From: UBA12191 sp964422295
GTDB taxonomy: Bacteria; Planctomycetota; UBA8108; UBA1146
DNA length: 64,000 nt
Direction: 5' to 3'
NCBI GenBank assembly: GCA_964422295.1
Contig: CAYRAM010000008.1
Span: 38,488 to 102,487, forward strand
The number at the start of each line of letters is the position of its first letter. Position 1 is the stretch's first letter. Under the pieces are notes generated by a model. The model was not told the origin of the DNA. It ran no database searches and saw nothing but the letters and a program-made list of their open reading frames with translations. Made by a program: the position numbers and the translations under genes. Shown here piece by piece: positions 44,153-52,848 of this stretch.

Positions 44153-45405
44153 ATATCTCTCCGTCCACAGAGAACCGGTGCGGGATCCAGGGTCGCCACA
44201 CGCCAGGCAGGCAACACTGCGGACAGCATCGCTGTCAATATCATTGCAACAAAGGTTCCGGCAAGGGTCGAGGGGGGAAGCCATGCCTGCCAACCGAGAA
44301 CCGGTTCGATCCCCGTGCTAATAATTTTCAAACCCAACCAATACCCCGGGATCAGGGCAAACAGTGCAAGTATTCCGGCCTCCAGAAAGACAGGACCCGT
44401 CACTTGCAACACCCTCGCACCCTCAGCTCGTCTCAGGGCAACCTCTTCCATACTTTCGTCGATGGCCAACAGGGAGATGGTCGCCGTGAGAATCAAGACG
44501 ATGACCAGATCGAGGATCCAGATGAAGTGCGCCAATCCGCGGAATCGATCCACCATTTCCATGACGACACCGGTCCACTCTTTCTGGACATGGAGATACA
44601 CACCTTTGTCACCGGAACGAACCCAATTTTCGACCTTTGACTGGACCTCTTCCACACTATCAACATCCTTCGAATCAAGAATCACCAACGATGGCTGGTC
44701 GCTCCCTTCTCTCCAAGGCATGTACAGATTCAGGAATTCCAATCGTCGGGCAGGAATCGAACGTGCCCGGGAAGTGGCATCGAAAGAACTCAAATGCTGA
44801 CGCAGCAGCAAGGGATCCCTGACCACACCGACGATTTCGCAATCGATGGAATTGGCATCCCGAATCGAACGAAACTTCTTACCCAGGGCATCCTCGGCCT
44901 GACTGAAAAATTTCAGTGCCAATGCCTCATCGATCACCGTCGGAATCGGCGACTCTCCATCCGTTGGCCAACGGTCTTCCGCGGTGAGAAATCTCCCTGC
45001 CAACATCCCTGAACGCAGAACAGACTGGAAACCGGGGGTTGTCGAAACCATGGTGTGGCGCCAAGTGATCTCACCGTGGGTGGTCAATCCCAAATCGATC
45101 ACCAAAGGTGAAATTGAATCGACCGAGTCGCCGAGAAGCGCTGTGAGTGATCGCACGTCCTCTGCTTTTATCTTTTCTCCGGCAGTGATCGTCCCCAGAG
45201 GAACCACTCCCAATTTGAGCGGATTGATCAGTGCAATCAGGTCCGAACCGAGTGCTTCAAGATCGTGTTCGATGGCTCGACGCCCACCTTCGAAAGTGCC
45301 GACGATACTGATCACCGAAGAGAGGCCGAAGACGAATGTGAGTGTCACCAAAAGGGATCTCACCTTGTGTTTTCGGATTCTGGAAAAGGCATCCCAAAGA
45401 ATCAT
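44149..45405 (-). CDS. FtsX/MacB-like ABC exporter permease 2
   Basis: Second permease of the pair. ATG 45405 lies 7 bp after the first permease stop; 418 aa. A first helix near residues 15-38 (VRSLLVTLTFVFGLSSVISIVG) is followed by a MacB-PCD periplasmic domain and a C-terminal FtsX domain with three helices (WILDLVIVLILTATISLLAI and others) and EEVALRRAEGARVLQV, the conserved coupling segment. The two permeases are diverged relatives and probably form a heterodimer with the ATPase encoded next. Confidence 0.88.
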   Translation of the reverse strand: MILWDAFSRIRKHKVRSLLVTLTFVFGLSSVISIVGTFEGGRRAIEHDLEALGSDLIALINPLKLGVVPLGTITAGEKIKAEDVRSLTALLGDSVDSISPLVIDLGLTTHGEITWRHTMVSTTPGFQSVLRSGMLAGRFLTAEDRWPTDGESPIPTVIDEALALKFFSQAEDALGKKFRSIRDANSIDCEIVGVVRDPLLLRQHLSSFDATSRARSIPARRLEFLNLYMPWREGSDQPSLVILDSKDVDSVEEVQSKVENWVRSGDKGVYLHVQKEWTGVVMEMVDRFRGLAHFIWILDLVIVLILTATISLLAIDESMEEVALRRAEGARVLQVTGPVFLEAGILALFALIPGYWLGLKIISTGIEPVLGWQAWLPPSTLAGTFVAMILTAMLSAVLPAWRVATLDPAPVLCGRRDI

Positions 45406-45412
45406 GATTCGA

Positions 45413-46708
45413 TTACCGCTTCTCACTGAGCAAACCAGCGGGATCGACACCGCTGACCGACCATGCAGGACCTGCTGAAGCGACGGCGGCCCCGAGACTG
45501 ACGATGAGAACCGATTCTATAATCGTCGCCCATGGCCACGTGACTGCCAGCAGTGCAGAAGGATCGAGCCAGACCCTGATCTCTGCCAGCCCCATTCCCA
45601 CCAAAGTTCCCAAGAATGCGCCAAAGAGGGCGATCGCCAATCCTTCCCAAAGAAACTGCCGGAAGATATCAAAGCGTGTCGCTCCTTCCGCCCGTCTCAA
45701 GCCGACCTCTCCGCGCCGGCGACGCCCCGTCAACAGCAACAGATTGGCCAGGACCACAAATCCCGTCACCGCAGAGATGGCAAAAAACACCTCATGGAGA
45801 ACCAGGTAGCCATCCAGTTCAGGGCTCGCAAGAATCGCCCAGGCGGCATTGCTGTAGACGAGGGGGGCACAGCCCCTTCTCAATAGCACTTCCTCTGCGA
45901 GATCACCGATCTCCTGGACCCGGGCGGGATCGGTCTTGATCACGATCCAGTCCACCTCTTCAGTGGCCACTGGAAGATCCTGACGATCGACATGCACGGA
46001 AGTACCCGCTTCAAGCCATGGAGCCGAGTCAGGGGCAACACCCAACATCTTGAGGACTCCCTCGATCATCTCTGAGAAAGAGTGATCCTTGCCAAAACCG
46101 AGGGGGTCGATGGCCGCCACCGGAGCCATCACTCCGGCAACGATGAAGCGGGTCGCCCCCTCCGGCGAGGCCGTCCCCAGGCCAACCCTGAAACTGTTGA
46201 AGGATCCGGGTGCGATCCAAACCTCCCGACCGGGGAGATCTGTTTCCGACTCCCCTTCCTTGAGCCACATCCGGGCCAAATCTGATTCCACAACTAATTC
46301 CGGTGGCTTAGACCCTGGCCTCAACCAACGACCCGCCGTCAACTCAAGAGATCTGACGAAAGGCTCTTCGGGATCGGTTTGAAGGATCCAGCCGGAAACG
46401 GTACGAGCCGATGTGAATCGGGCATTTATCGCCGAAATTCCGCTGACACCTCCTGCCGGATCTGTGGATCGGAGCCGTGACTTCAAGGCTTTCAGATCGG
46501 CTTCATCGAGGAATCTTGGAGAACCATCCTGGGCTTCCAACTGGATTCGGTCTGTCCCCAATTCTTCAGACCTCTCGACCGCCGCACTCCGGGATCCTTG
46601 CAGAATCGCCGCAGGAACGACCATCAAGGTCACCGCCCAGAGGATCCCCTGGCAAATCAGCAGGGACCTGATCGGATGGCGGATCAATTCTCGAATCGCA
46701 CCGATCAT
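45413..46708 (-). CDS. FtsX/MacB-like ABC exporter permease 1
   Basis: First gene of a six-gene minus-strand run. I start at ATG 46708, preceded by GGAGGATGG; an alternative ATG at 46771 would add 21 residues. 431 aa. It begins IGAIRELIRHPIRSLLICQG with the first helix, has a periplasmic domain with Trp-rich stretches (ELTAGRWLRPGSKPPELVV), and ends in three helices with the FtsX signature GEVGLRRAEGATRFDIFRQ. The pattern GLRRAEGA recurs in permease 2. Confidence 0.88.
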   Translation of the reverse strand: MIGAIRELIRHPIRSLLICQGILWAVTLMVVPAAILQGSRSAAVERSEELGTDRIQLEAQDGSPRFLDEADLKALKSRLRSTDPAGGVSGISAINARFTSARTVSGWILQTDPEEPFVRSLELTAGRWLRPGSKPPELVVESDLARMWLKEGESETDLPGREVWIAPGSFNSFRVGLGTASPEGATRFIVAGVMAPVAAIDPLGFGKDHSFSEMIEGVLKMLGVAPDSAPWLEAGTSVHVDRQDLPVATEEVDWIVIKTDPARVQEIGDLAEEVLLRRGCAPLVYSNAAWAILASPELDGYLVLHEVFFAISAVTGFVVLANLLLLTGRRRRGEVGLRRAEGATRFDIFRQFLWEGLAIALFGAFLGTLVGMGLAEIRVWLDPSALLAVTWPWATIIESVLIVSLGAAVASAGPAWSVSGVDPAGLLSEKR

Positions 46709-46814
46709 GCCACCATCCTCCACTGTTTTGGGGGCTCGCATGCAAGGCGGATTGAGTCGACCGACAAGGTTCATCGATTCCTCAGTCGGGTTCTCGCCTC
46801 GGACACATATTCGG

Positions 46815-46842
46815 ATTATCCTCCGGGATCGTGCGGAGGCAA
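46815..46842 (-). promoter_or_regulatory. Predicted promoter of the six-gene transport run
   Basis: On the minus strand TTGCCT, a 16-bp spacer and GATAAT predict a start near 46808, about 100 nt before the first permease start. The 191-bp spacer to the divergent lipoprotein gene holds no gene. I saw no clear plus-strand promoter in it. Confidence 0.5.
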
Positions 46843-46899
46843 CCGCACTCGCCGGGACCATTCGGGAAGCCTGTTTAGTTAGATCTTCAGGAGGTCTTC

Positions 46900-47382
46900 A
46901 TGACCCAGTTCACCACGTTGTTGATCCATCGTCTTCGACCCATTGCAGGGGTTTCCGCCATGCTCCTGATCTCCGTATCCCTGATCGGATCGATCGGTGG
47001 CTGTGCCGGACTGGTTCCCCCGGAAGATTCCATCCCGGTCGTGGAACAGCATCAGCCCGATGACATCCCCGCCCCTTTCGGTTTTGAGCTGGACCCCAAT
47101 TCCTGGTCATACTTGAAGTTTCAGAATGCCCCCCTGCCGATGCGCTCTGTCGAGGTGATCTACTGGGGTGATCGTCCGATAAACGAGATTGCTTCCTGGT
47201 ACAAGGAGCAGATGCCGTTCCACGGCTGGGAATTCGTTTCTGACAGTATCGATGCAGGAGAAACCCAGTTGCGGTACTCTAAAAGGGACGAGTATGCGGA
47301 AGTTCTCGTTCGCCGCATACCTGATCAGGATGGAAAGCACTACATCACGAGGCTCATAGTCAGGATCGGTGTCGATTCCTGA
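46900..47382 (+). CDS. Lipoprotein of unknown function
   Basis: 160-aa predicted lipoprotein. CAGGAGGT lies in good position before ATG 46900. The signal is unusually long (RPIAGVSAMLLISVSLIGSIGGC, read as two parts), with lipobox IGGC and an acylated Cys near 35. The mature part has a compact alpha/beta pattern including RSVEVIYWGDRPINEIASWY and MPFHGWEFVSDS. That pattern is seen in small exported planctomycete and deltaproteobacterial proteins of unknown role. It begins a plus-strand series that continues with a membrane protein and a pseudouridine synthase. Confidence 0.75.
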   Translation: MTQFTTLLIHRLRPIAGVSAMLLISVSLIGSIGGCAGLVPPEDSIPVVEQHQPDDIPAPFGFELDPNSWSYLKFQNAPLPMRSVEVIYWGDRPINEIASWYKEQMPFHGWEFVSDSIDAGETQLRYSKRDEYAEVLVRRIPDQDGKHYITRLIVRIGVDS

Positions 47383-47420
47383 CTCTCCAATCAACCGGAG
47401 TTGAGGGGAAGTCACCCAAA

Positions 47421-48212
47421 ATGGCAAAAACTGGACCTGGTCGCCCGCAAGACAAAAGTTCTCACACCGGGGTGGAAGATCCTCAAGAACTTGAAAAGAC
47501 TCTTGAAGATGCCACGACCGGTGTCGTTGAGGTTGCACAGAAGAATTCAAACCTCATCGTCTTCGTCGTCCTCTGCATCGTTGGGCTGCTCGCCTTGCCG
47601 TCGATATTGGGCAAGGTTGAAGAACAGAAGTTGCAAAAGTTCAATGACGACATCGATGCCTGTCTGAATCAGGACCACGATGCCGTCCTCCAGGACTACC
47701 CGACCCTGTTGTCCACCCTGCAGGGAACCCCCGTGGAAGCATACGCATACTCACGAGTTGCTGATTGGATGTGGGATCAGCAGGATGAAAATCTCTGGGA
47801 GCCGGTCGCTGCGCTGCTGGCGACTGCCCAGGAAAAGTTCCCAGAGGACTTCCTCCTGCAAACCCGGAGTATCGAATTCCTCGGCGTCATCGAATCGAGC
47901 AAAACCTTTGAACTTCCGGAGATTCCGGATAGTGCTCCAGAGGTCGGCGAAGAAGCAGGGGGCGTGGAATCTGTCGTGACACCTGTCGTGACGCCTGTCG
48001 TGACTCCTGTGGTGGTTCCCTCCGATGCTGCTCCTGTCGTGGTTCCTTCCGATGGTGCCCCTGAGGTGGTTCCTGCCGACAAACTGACCATCGATCCCGG
48101 CGGCACACCGAAGGATCAAAACGAAGGTGCGGATAAAGCCAAAGAGCCCTCGGGCAACTCTGCAGAGGAGCCCGATTCCGATCCTGAAGAGACCGGTGGC
48201 TCCGGTCGCTGA
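47421..48212 (+). CDS. Single-pass membrane protein with Val/Pro repeat tail
   Basis: Unrecognised 263-aa protein with GAGGGGAAG before ATG 47421. The N-terminal 40 residues are charged, then a membrane helix (NLIVFVVLCIVGLLALPSIL, about 44-63), then about 100 residues of helical, possibly TPR-like sequence. From about 180 the tail is low in complexity, with VVTPVVTP repeats from 12-bp tandem units (47973-48012), VVPSD repeats and an acidic end (EEPDSDPEETGG). The tail resembles an extended spacer, for example across the periplasm. It overlaps the pseudouridine synthase start by 17 bp. Confidence 0.65.
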   Translation: MAKTGPGRPQDKSSHTGVEDPQELEKTLEDATTGVVEVAQKNSNLIVFVVLCIVGLLALPSILGKVEEQKLQKFNDDIDACLNQDHDAVLQDYPTLLSTLQGTPVEAYAYSRVADWMWDQQDENLWEPVAALLATAQEKFPEDFLLQTRSIEFLGVIESSKTFELPEIPDSAPEVGEEAGGVESVVTPVVTPVVTPVVVPSDAAPVVVPSDGAPEVVPADKLTIDPGGTPKDQNEGADKAKEPSGNSAEEPDSDPEETGGSGR

Positions 48213-49218
48213 GGGATCACCGCTTCCCGAACACCCGGATCCCCCCCCGATCAGGGAATCCCGGGTTGCCCCCGATGAAGCTGGTGAACGACTCGACAGT
48301 TGGCTCGCCCGATATCATTCCGATTTTTCACGCTCGGTATTGCGCAAGTGCATCGAAGCAGGTGCGGTCACCATCGATGGAGCCCCCATCCTGAAAGCCT
48401 CGCGAAAACTACACTCAGGGGAAGAAGTTCGCTTTTCTCCTCCCGCGCCACCGTCAGTGATCCCCTTGCCCGAAGACGTGCCCCTGCAGATCCTTCATCA
48501 AGATGATGAGATTCTGGTGATCTCCAAGGAAGCAGGGATGATCGTCCACCCGTCTCCCGGTGCACCACCGGAGGGAACTCTCGTGAATGCGCTCCTCGGT
48601 CACTCGGGACAGATCGCTGAAGTGGGAGAATCGGATCGGCCTGGAATCGTCCACCGTCTCGATAGGGAAACCTCCGGCGTCATGGTGATTGCCCGAACCC
48701 CTACCGCCCACCGTGAACTGTCACGGCAATTTCATGACCGGGAAGTGTCCAAGGAGTATCTGGCGATCTGCCATGGGATCCCTGAAGAGCCCTCTGGCCA
48801 GATTGATCTGCCCCTCGCTCGTTCCTTCACCGATACCAAAAAATGGACGGTTCGCCATGACGGGGATGCTCGACAGGCATTCACGGCATGGAAGATCAAA
48901 GCGAAATTCGCCGATTTACGCCAACCGATCTCATGGATTCACTGCTTCCCCCGAACCGGCAGAACCCACCAGATCAGGGTTCACTTGCGTGCCATCGGCC
49001 ATCCCATCCTCTGTGACTACCTGTACGGCAGGGAAAGAACGCTGGATCTCGCCGACTTGGGTCAAAAACAAATGGAAGCCCACCTCAAGCGGCACGCACT
49101 CCATGCCTGGAAGTTGCACCTGCGCCATCCGGTCAGTGGCCAATCGATGAAATTTGAGGCTCCCCTTCCCGCCGATATGCTTCCCTGGTGGGAAGCAGCC
49201 GATCAAATCGAGTCCTGA
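48196..49218 (+). CDS. RluA/RluD-family pseudouridine synthase
   Basis: Isomerises uridine to pseudouridine in 23S rRNA or tRNA. I choose GTG 48196 with GAAGAGA upstream; 340 aa. An S4 RNA-binding domain comes first (ERLDSWLARYHSDFSRSVLR), then the catalytic domain with GIVHRLDRETSGVMVIART containing the nucleophilic Asp, followed by KEYLAICHG, FPRTGRTHQIRVHL and DYLYG, all signatures of RluA/C/D. S4 plus this order fits RluD or RluC. The start overlaps the upstream gene, implying coupled translation. Target position is unknown. Confidence 0.93.
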   Translation: MAPVAEGSPLPEHPDPPPIRESRVAPDEAGERLDSWLARYHSDFSRSVLRKCIEAGAVTIDGAPILKASRKLHSGEEVRFSPPAPPSVIPLPEDVPLQILHQDDEILVISKEAGMIVHPSPGAPPEGTLVNALLGHSGQIAEVGESDRPGIVHRLDRETSGVMVIARTPTAHRELSRQFHDREVSKEYLAICHGIPEEPSGQIDLPLARSFTDTKKWTVRHDGDARQAFTAWKIKAKFADLRQPISWIHCFPRTGRTHQIRVHLRAIGHPILCDYLYGRERTLDLADLGQKQMEAHLKRHALHAWKLHLRHPVSGQSMKFEAPLPADMLPWWEAADQIES

Positions 49219-49377
49219 AGCACCAAATTCACTGTTCCAGTACGTTGCTGCCGTTGCAGATTCGACGGTGCGCGGATACTCTGTGGTTTCATCGGATGGA
49301 GATGAACCCTTGGCGATTGCGGTCATCTTGAAGGGTTTCCCCCTAATGTTCATCCTGAAGTCAAACGGGAGAAGTTC

Positions 49378-49815
49378 ATGAAGGAATACACCGAAAGTTT
49401 CGAGCAGGTCCCACTCTTCAAGGGATTGTCACCCACAGAAATCCAAGGGCTGCTGCGAATTGCGGAAGATATCGAAGCCAAACAAAGTGATACGGTCGTG
49501 CTTCAGGATACGCCTGGGGATGGTTTCTACATCATCAGTGCCGGAGCATTCGAGGTCCTGAAGTCAGGGAACCGCAATGAGGTCCTCGGCCGTCTCGAAG
49601 AATTAAGCTTTTTCGGTGAAATGTCGCTGATCAGCAGCGAGAAGCGCTCTGCGACCGTGATGTGCGTCGAAGACGGCAGGCTCAAAAAAGTCCCCGCCGA
49701 ACCCTTCCGCAAATTGCTCGAAGAGGGAGACATCGTCGCCTACAAGGTGATCCTGAACATGGCGAGGATCCTGGCCAAGAGACTGGCCGCCTCCGACAAC
49801 CGCCTCGTCAGTTAG
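49378..49815 (+). CDS. Cyclic nucleotide-binding domain protein
   Basis: 145-aa single-domain protein starting at ATG 49378 with GGGAGAAG upstream. The fold (FEQVPLFKGLSPTEIQGLL, DGFYIISAGAFEVL) and the phosphate cassette FGEMSLISSEKRSATV, with the conserved Glu and Arg that hold the cyclic phosphate, indicate binding of cAMP or cGMP. It lacks the helix-turn-helix of CRP and has only one terminal helix (VILNMARILAKRLA), so it is not a transcription factor on its own. It is 13 bp before rsmD. An adaptor or sensor role is inferred. Confidence 0.85.
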   Translation: MKEYTESFEQVPLFKGLSPTEIQGLLRIAEDIEAKQSDTVVLQDTPGDGFYIISAGAFEVLKSGNRNEVLGRLEELSFFGEMSLISSEKRSATVMCVEDGRLKKVPAEPFRKLLEEGDIVAYKVILNMARILAKRLAASDNRLVS

Positions 49816-49828
49816 GCCACTGCGGATC

Positions 49829-50443
49829 ATGCCCCGTCACGGAGCCATCCGATTGAGCAGTGGTTCCCTCAAAGGCAAGAGTCTCCGGGTTCCCGAGGGG
49901 CTGAGCGTCAGACCGATGCGTACCCGGGTCAGGGAAGCACTCTTCAATCGCCTGCAAGATTTTCTTCAGGCGGCCAGGGTTCTCGACCTCTTCGCAGGTT
50001 CCGGAGCAGTCGGAATCGAAGCGGTCTCGCGGGGTGCCCGGCAAACGGTCCATGTTGAAAACACCCGCGAAGTGCTCTCACTGCTTGGGAGCAATCTTCG
50101 AGAATTGGGCATCGAAGCCCAGTGCAAAGTCCTCGAAAAAGATGCCTACCGCCTCGGTCCCAATCCTCCCGGTCCCCCCTTCGATCTGATCCTCATCGAT
50201 CCCCCCTTCCCCGATTATCAGGGACCCCAATCAAAACCGTGGACTCTCGCCCGGGATTTGGCTGCGGGAGATTGGCTCAAGCCGGGGGGTTGGCTGGTGA
50301 TGGAACACCCGTCCCGGCAAGAAACAGCGCCACCTCCCCCGGGCGTCGAAGCGCGGGAGGGGCGGCGCTACGGTGAGACCAGCCTGATCTTCTGGTTCAA
50401 AACCAACCCCGAAGAGACTCCCGGTGAATCTCAGGAATCGTAA
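49829..50443 (+). CDS. rsmD: 16S rRNA (guanine966-N2)-methyltransferase
   Basis: Methylates G966 of 16S rRNA in the 30S subunit. The 204 aa show IRLSSGSLKGKSLRVPEG at the start, RPMRTRVREALFNRLQ, the SAM-binding LDLFAGSGAVGIEAVSRGA, and the catalytic DPPF in LILIDPPFPDYQ. All match RsmD. The last 20 residues are an unusual Pro/Glu-rich tail (NPEETPGESQES). The 3' end overlaps the convergent M42 peptidase gene by 13 bp. Confidence 0.95.
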   Translation: MPRHGAIRLSSGSLKGKSLRVPEGLSVRPMRTRVREALFNRLQDFLQAARVLDLFAGSGAVGIEAVSRGARQTVHVENTREVLSLLGSNLRELGIEAQCKVLEKDAYRLGPNPPGPPFDLILIDPPFPDYQGPQSKPWTLARDLAAGDWLKPGGWLVMEHPSRQETAPPPPGVEAREGRRYGETSLIFWFKTNPEETPGESQES

Positions 50444-51474
50444 GTGAGATCGATCTCTTGAGCATTGTTGAGGAACTCGGTCAACAGAACCACCGTGGCT
50501 TCCAAATCACCCGCATCGATGGTCTCCACCACGCTGTGAACGTAGCGGCAAGGAACCGACAGGGTGATCGCCGGAACCGCCGAGCCCCCCCGCTGGATTC
50601 CCCCGGCGTCGGTTCCTCCGGAAGTCAGGATCTCCATCTGGAAGGGGATCTCTTTCTCGCGCGCAATGTTTCTCATCGCGCGAACCAGTTTCGGATGAGA
50701 GATGCTGGAACTGTCGTGAATCTTGATTGCTACCCCTTTGCCGAGAGCAGAAATCTGTTCATGATCTGTCGCCCCGGGAATATCGCAGGCGAGGGTCACA
50801 TCGATAGCGACCCCGCAATCAGGCTCGATTTTGTGGGAGGCAGTCATCGCTCCCCGCAGCCCCACCTCTTCCTGGGTCGTCGCCACAGCATAGACCGATA
50901 CATTTTCGTTACTGAAGCGCTTGACCGATTCGATCAGGGTGTAGATGGAAACCCGGTTGTCGAGACTCTTGCCGGAGCAACGGGTCCCGTGAGTTTCAAA
51001 GGTTTGCTTCAATGTCACCGGATCGCCGATTTCAATTTTCTGGCGCGCTTCCTCTGCGGTCAGACTGACATCAACAAACAGTTGCGGCACCGTAGGCATC
51101 TTTTTGCGATCTTCCGGGGTCATGACGTGGATCGGCTTGCAACCGATCATCCCGGTGATCTGTTCCCCATGGCTGGTGTTGACGACAACCCTTTTGGCGA
51201 TGAGGGTTTTCGGATCAAAACCGCCAAGAGGCGACAACCTCAGGAAACCCTGATCGTCGACATGCTTGACGACAAAGCCGATTTCGTCGAGGTGGCCTGC
51301 CAGCATCACCTTTGGACTGCCGGGCTGCCCCTCCTTGATTGCGATACAGTTGCCGATGCCGTCCACTTCGATGCGATCAACGTACTGTTCGATTTCACGG
51401 CGAAAAATGGCACGAATGTTGTCTTCAAAACCGGGAGCTCCGTGGGCTTCGCACAGTTCCTTCAGCAATTCCAT
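50431..51474 (-). CDS. M42-family metallo-aminopeptidase
   Basis: Zinc/cobalt aminopeptidase of the tetrahedral (TET/FrvX) type, forming large oligomers in the cytoplasm. 347 aa from ATG 51474. Metal ligands: His in VMLAGHLDEIGFVV, Asp in CSGKSLDNRVSIYTLIE, the Glu pair in TTQEEVGLRGA, the Asp in AIDVTLACDIPG and the His of CRYVHSVVETI. The substrate may be acidic or neutral N-terminal residues. Upstream lies a 145-bp gap with a tandem repeat and no gene. Confidence 0.94.
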   Translation of the reverse strand: MELLKELCEAHGAPGFEDNIRAIFRREIEQYVDRIEVDGIGNCIAIKEGQPGSPKVMLAGHLDEIGFVVKHVDDQGFLRLSPLGGFDPKTLIAKRVVVNTSHGEQITGMIGCKPIHVMTPEDRKKMPTVPQLFVDVSLTAEEARQKIEIGDPVTLKQTFETHGTRCSGKSLDNRVSIYTLIESVKRFSNENVSVYAVATTQEEVGLRGAMTASHKIEPDCGVAIDVTLACDIPGATDHEQISALGKGVAIKIHDSSSISHPKLVRAMRNIAREKEIPFQMEILTSGGTDAGGIQRGGSAVPAITLSVPCRYVHSVVETIDAGDLEATVVLLTEFLNNAQEIDLTYDS

Positions 51475-51546
51475 GGGTCCTCATTTCAGGAAGTATTGAT
51501 TTCAGCGATGGCGTGATTTCCGCAGGGGATCACTACCCCCGAAACA

Positions 51547-51591
51547 CCATGCACCGACAGTCCATACACCGACAGACCATACACCGACAGT
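51547..51591. repeat. 15-bp tandem repeat upstream of the M42 peptidase
   Basis: Three units of CCATACACCGACAGT, with single-base variation in two of them, followed by CCATGG. The array lies in the 145-bp gap between the M42 start (51474) and the stop of the 51620 gene. No open frame uses it. Confidence 0.8.
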
Positions 51592-51619
51592 CCATGGTCC
51601 CCCTCTGACCCCTTCCGGG

Positions 51620-51976
51620 TCAAGGGAAAGACCCCGGAGGACGCCCATCTTCACCTTTCATCCGACTCAAATTGACCGATCCCGCTCTCTCGATGCTTTG
51701 ATCTTTCAATTGGTACCTCCACCTCTCTGCAACCAAATGATGCTGCTTCGAGAAGGGGTGTGGTCGCGGATGGCGCAAGATCTGGAAGATAAAGGCGGTC
51801 AGCTCATCCCCCTGCGATTCCAGTTCGACGATGTCACAGCGTCCTCGGTGATGCAACTTCAGCGATGTCCCCCGCAGATTCTCTTGCGATTCAAAGAGCA
51901 ATAGCAATTGCTGCCGAGCTTGGCGGCGAAGGCGACGTTTCTTGAAATATCCCTTCAGTGAATCAAACCAGGTCAA
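51620..51976 (-). CDS. Small conserved-looking protein coupled to the rhomboid gene
   Basis: 118-aa frame of unknown family. TTG 51976 overlaps the rhomboid stop (TTGA) and AGGGG lies about 7 nt upstream. The N-terminus is strongly basic (KGYFKKRRLRRQARQQ), the middle has LKLHHRGRCDIVELESQG and a hydrophobic LTAFIFQIL, and the C-terminal third is again basic. There is no signal peptide or clear membrane span. The coupled start makes it likely to be translated; function is not assigned. Confidence 0.5.
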   Translation of the reverse strand: MTWFDSLKGYFKKRRLRRQARQQLLLLFESQENLRGTSLKLHHRGRCDIVELESQGDELTAFIFQILRHPRPHPFSKQHHLVAERWRYQLKDQSIERAGSVNLSRMKGEDGRPPGSFP

Positions 51977-52836
51977 GAACTGCCCCTGCGTTTTTCACCG
52001 ATGCGTCGCAGATCATCCCGTTCCTGATCGGTGAGGGAATCGATGCCGGATCTGTTGATCTTGGTCAACAGTTCATCCAACCGCACCTCTTCAGAGATAT
52101 CCCTGTCATCATTCGCCGATCGCTGTTGCGGGTAGTAATCCGATGGTGCCCTGCCGGTTGCCGAGGTCACCTGACTTTCCTTGCGACTGCCACCCGGGAC
52201 CAATCGACCCGCCACCAGCCCGATGGTGAAGAGGGCAAAGATCGTCCCACCAAGGTGAGCCGCATGACCGATATTGCCGCCTCCACCCCCCGCCTGATCG
52301 ATCAGTCCCTTGATGTCGAAGAGAACGAATCCACCAACCAACAACCATGCAGGAACCGGGAGGATCCCCCAAAAATAGATGACCGCCTTGGGATAGTAGA
52401 TGGCGAAGGCGGCCGTCATCGCACAGACCGCTCCGGAAGCACCCAGGGCAGGTGAATCCGGGAAATTAAAAAATGACATGCTGCAATGAAGAATGGATGC
52501 AAAGAGGGCGGAACCCAGATAATAGAGCAGATACCGCTTTTTACCCCAGCGAGCCTCCAAAGGAGCGGAGAAGGACCAGAGAACCAACATATTGATCAAG
52601 AAATGCACCAAGCCGAAATGGGAAAATGCAGCGGTGATGAGTGTCCAATAATAACCCTCCTCAAGGTGCGCCATACTGGTCATAAAGTGAAATGCCATCA
52701 CTTCCCGTGGCAAGACATGCCACGCGATGAATATGATGACATTGATCCCCAATACCAACTGCAAACCTGAGAGACGGCTCAATGCTCCGCTACCGCCACC
52801 GCCGTCACGCATGTAGTCACGATCAAAAATTCCCAC
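51973..52836 (-). CDS. Rhomboid-family intramembrane serine protease
   Basis: Six-helix inner-membrane protease of 287 aa. The catalytic Ser is S134 in LGASGAVCAM and the catalytic His is H194 in GHAAHLGG; HFLINMLVLW (about 78-87) carries the conserved His/Asn of helix 2. The C-terminal cytoplasmic part (about 215-287) includes a short conserved domain (DELLTKINRSGIDSLTDQERDDLRRIGE, cited as two parts) found in many bacterial rhomboids. It begins 12 bp after the selenoprotein gene, so probably is co-transcribed. Substrates are unknown. Confidence 0.93.
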   Translation of the reverse strand: MGIFDRDYMRDGGGGSGALSRLSGLQLVLGINVIIFIAWHVLPREVMAFHFMTSMAHLEEGYYWTLITAAFSHFGLVHFLINMLVLWSFSAPLEARWGKKRYLLYYLGSALFASILHCSMSFFNFPDSPALGASGAVCAMTAAFAIYYPKAVIYFWGILPVPAWLLVGGFVLFDIKGLIDQAGGGGGNIGHAAHLGGTIFALFTIGLVAGRLVPGGSRKESQVTSATGRAPSDYYPQQRSANDDRDISEEVRLDELLTKINRSGIDSLTDQERDDLRRIGEKRRGSS

Positions 52837-52848
52837 TCAAACCTGCCC

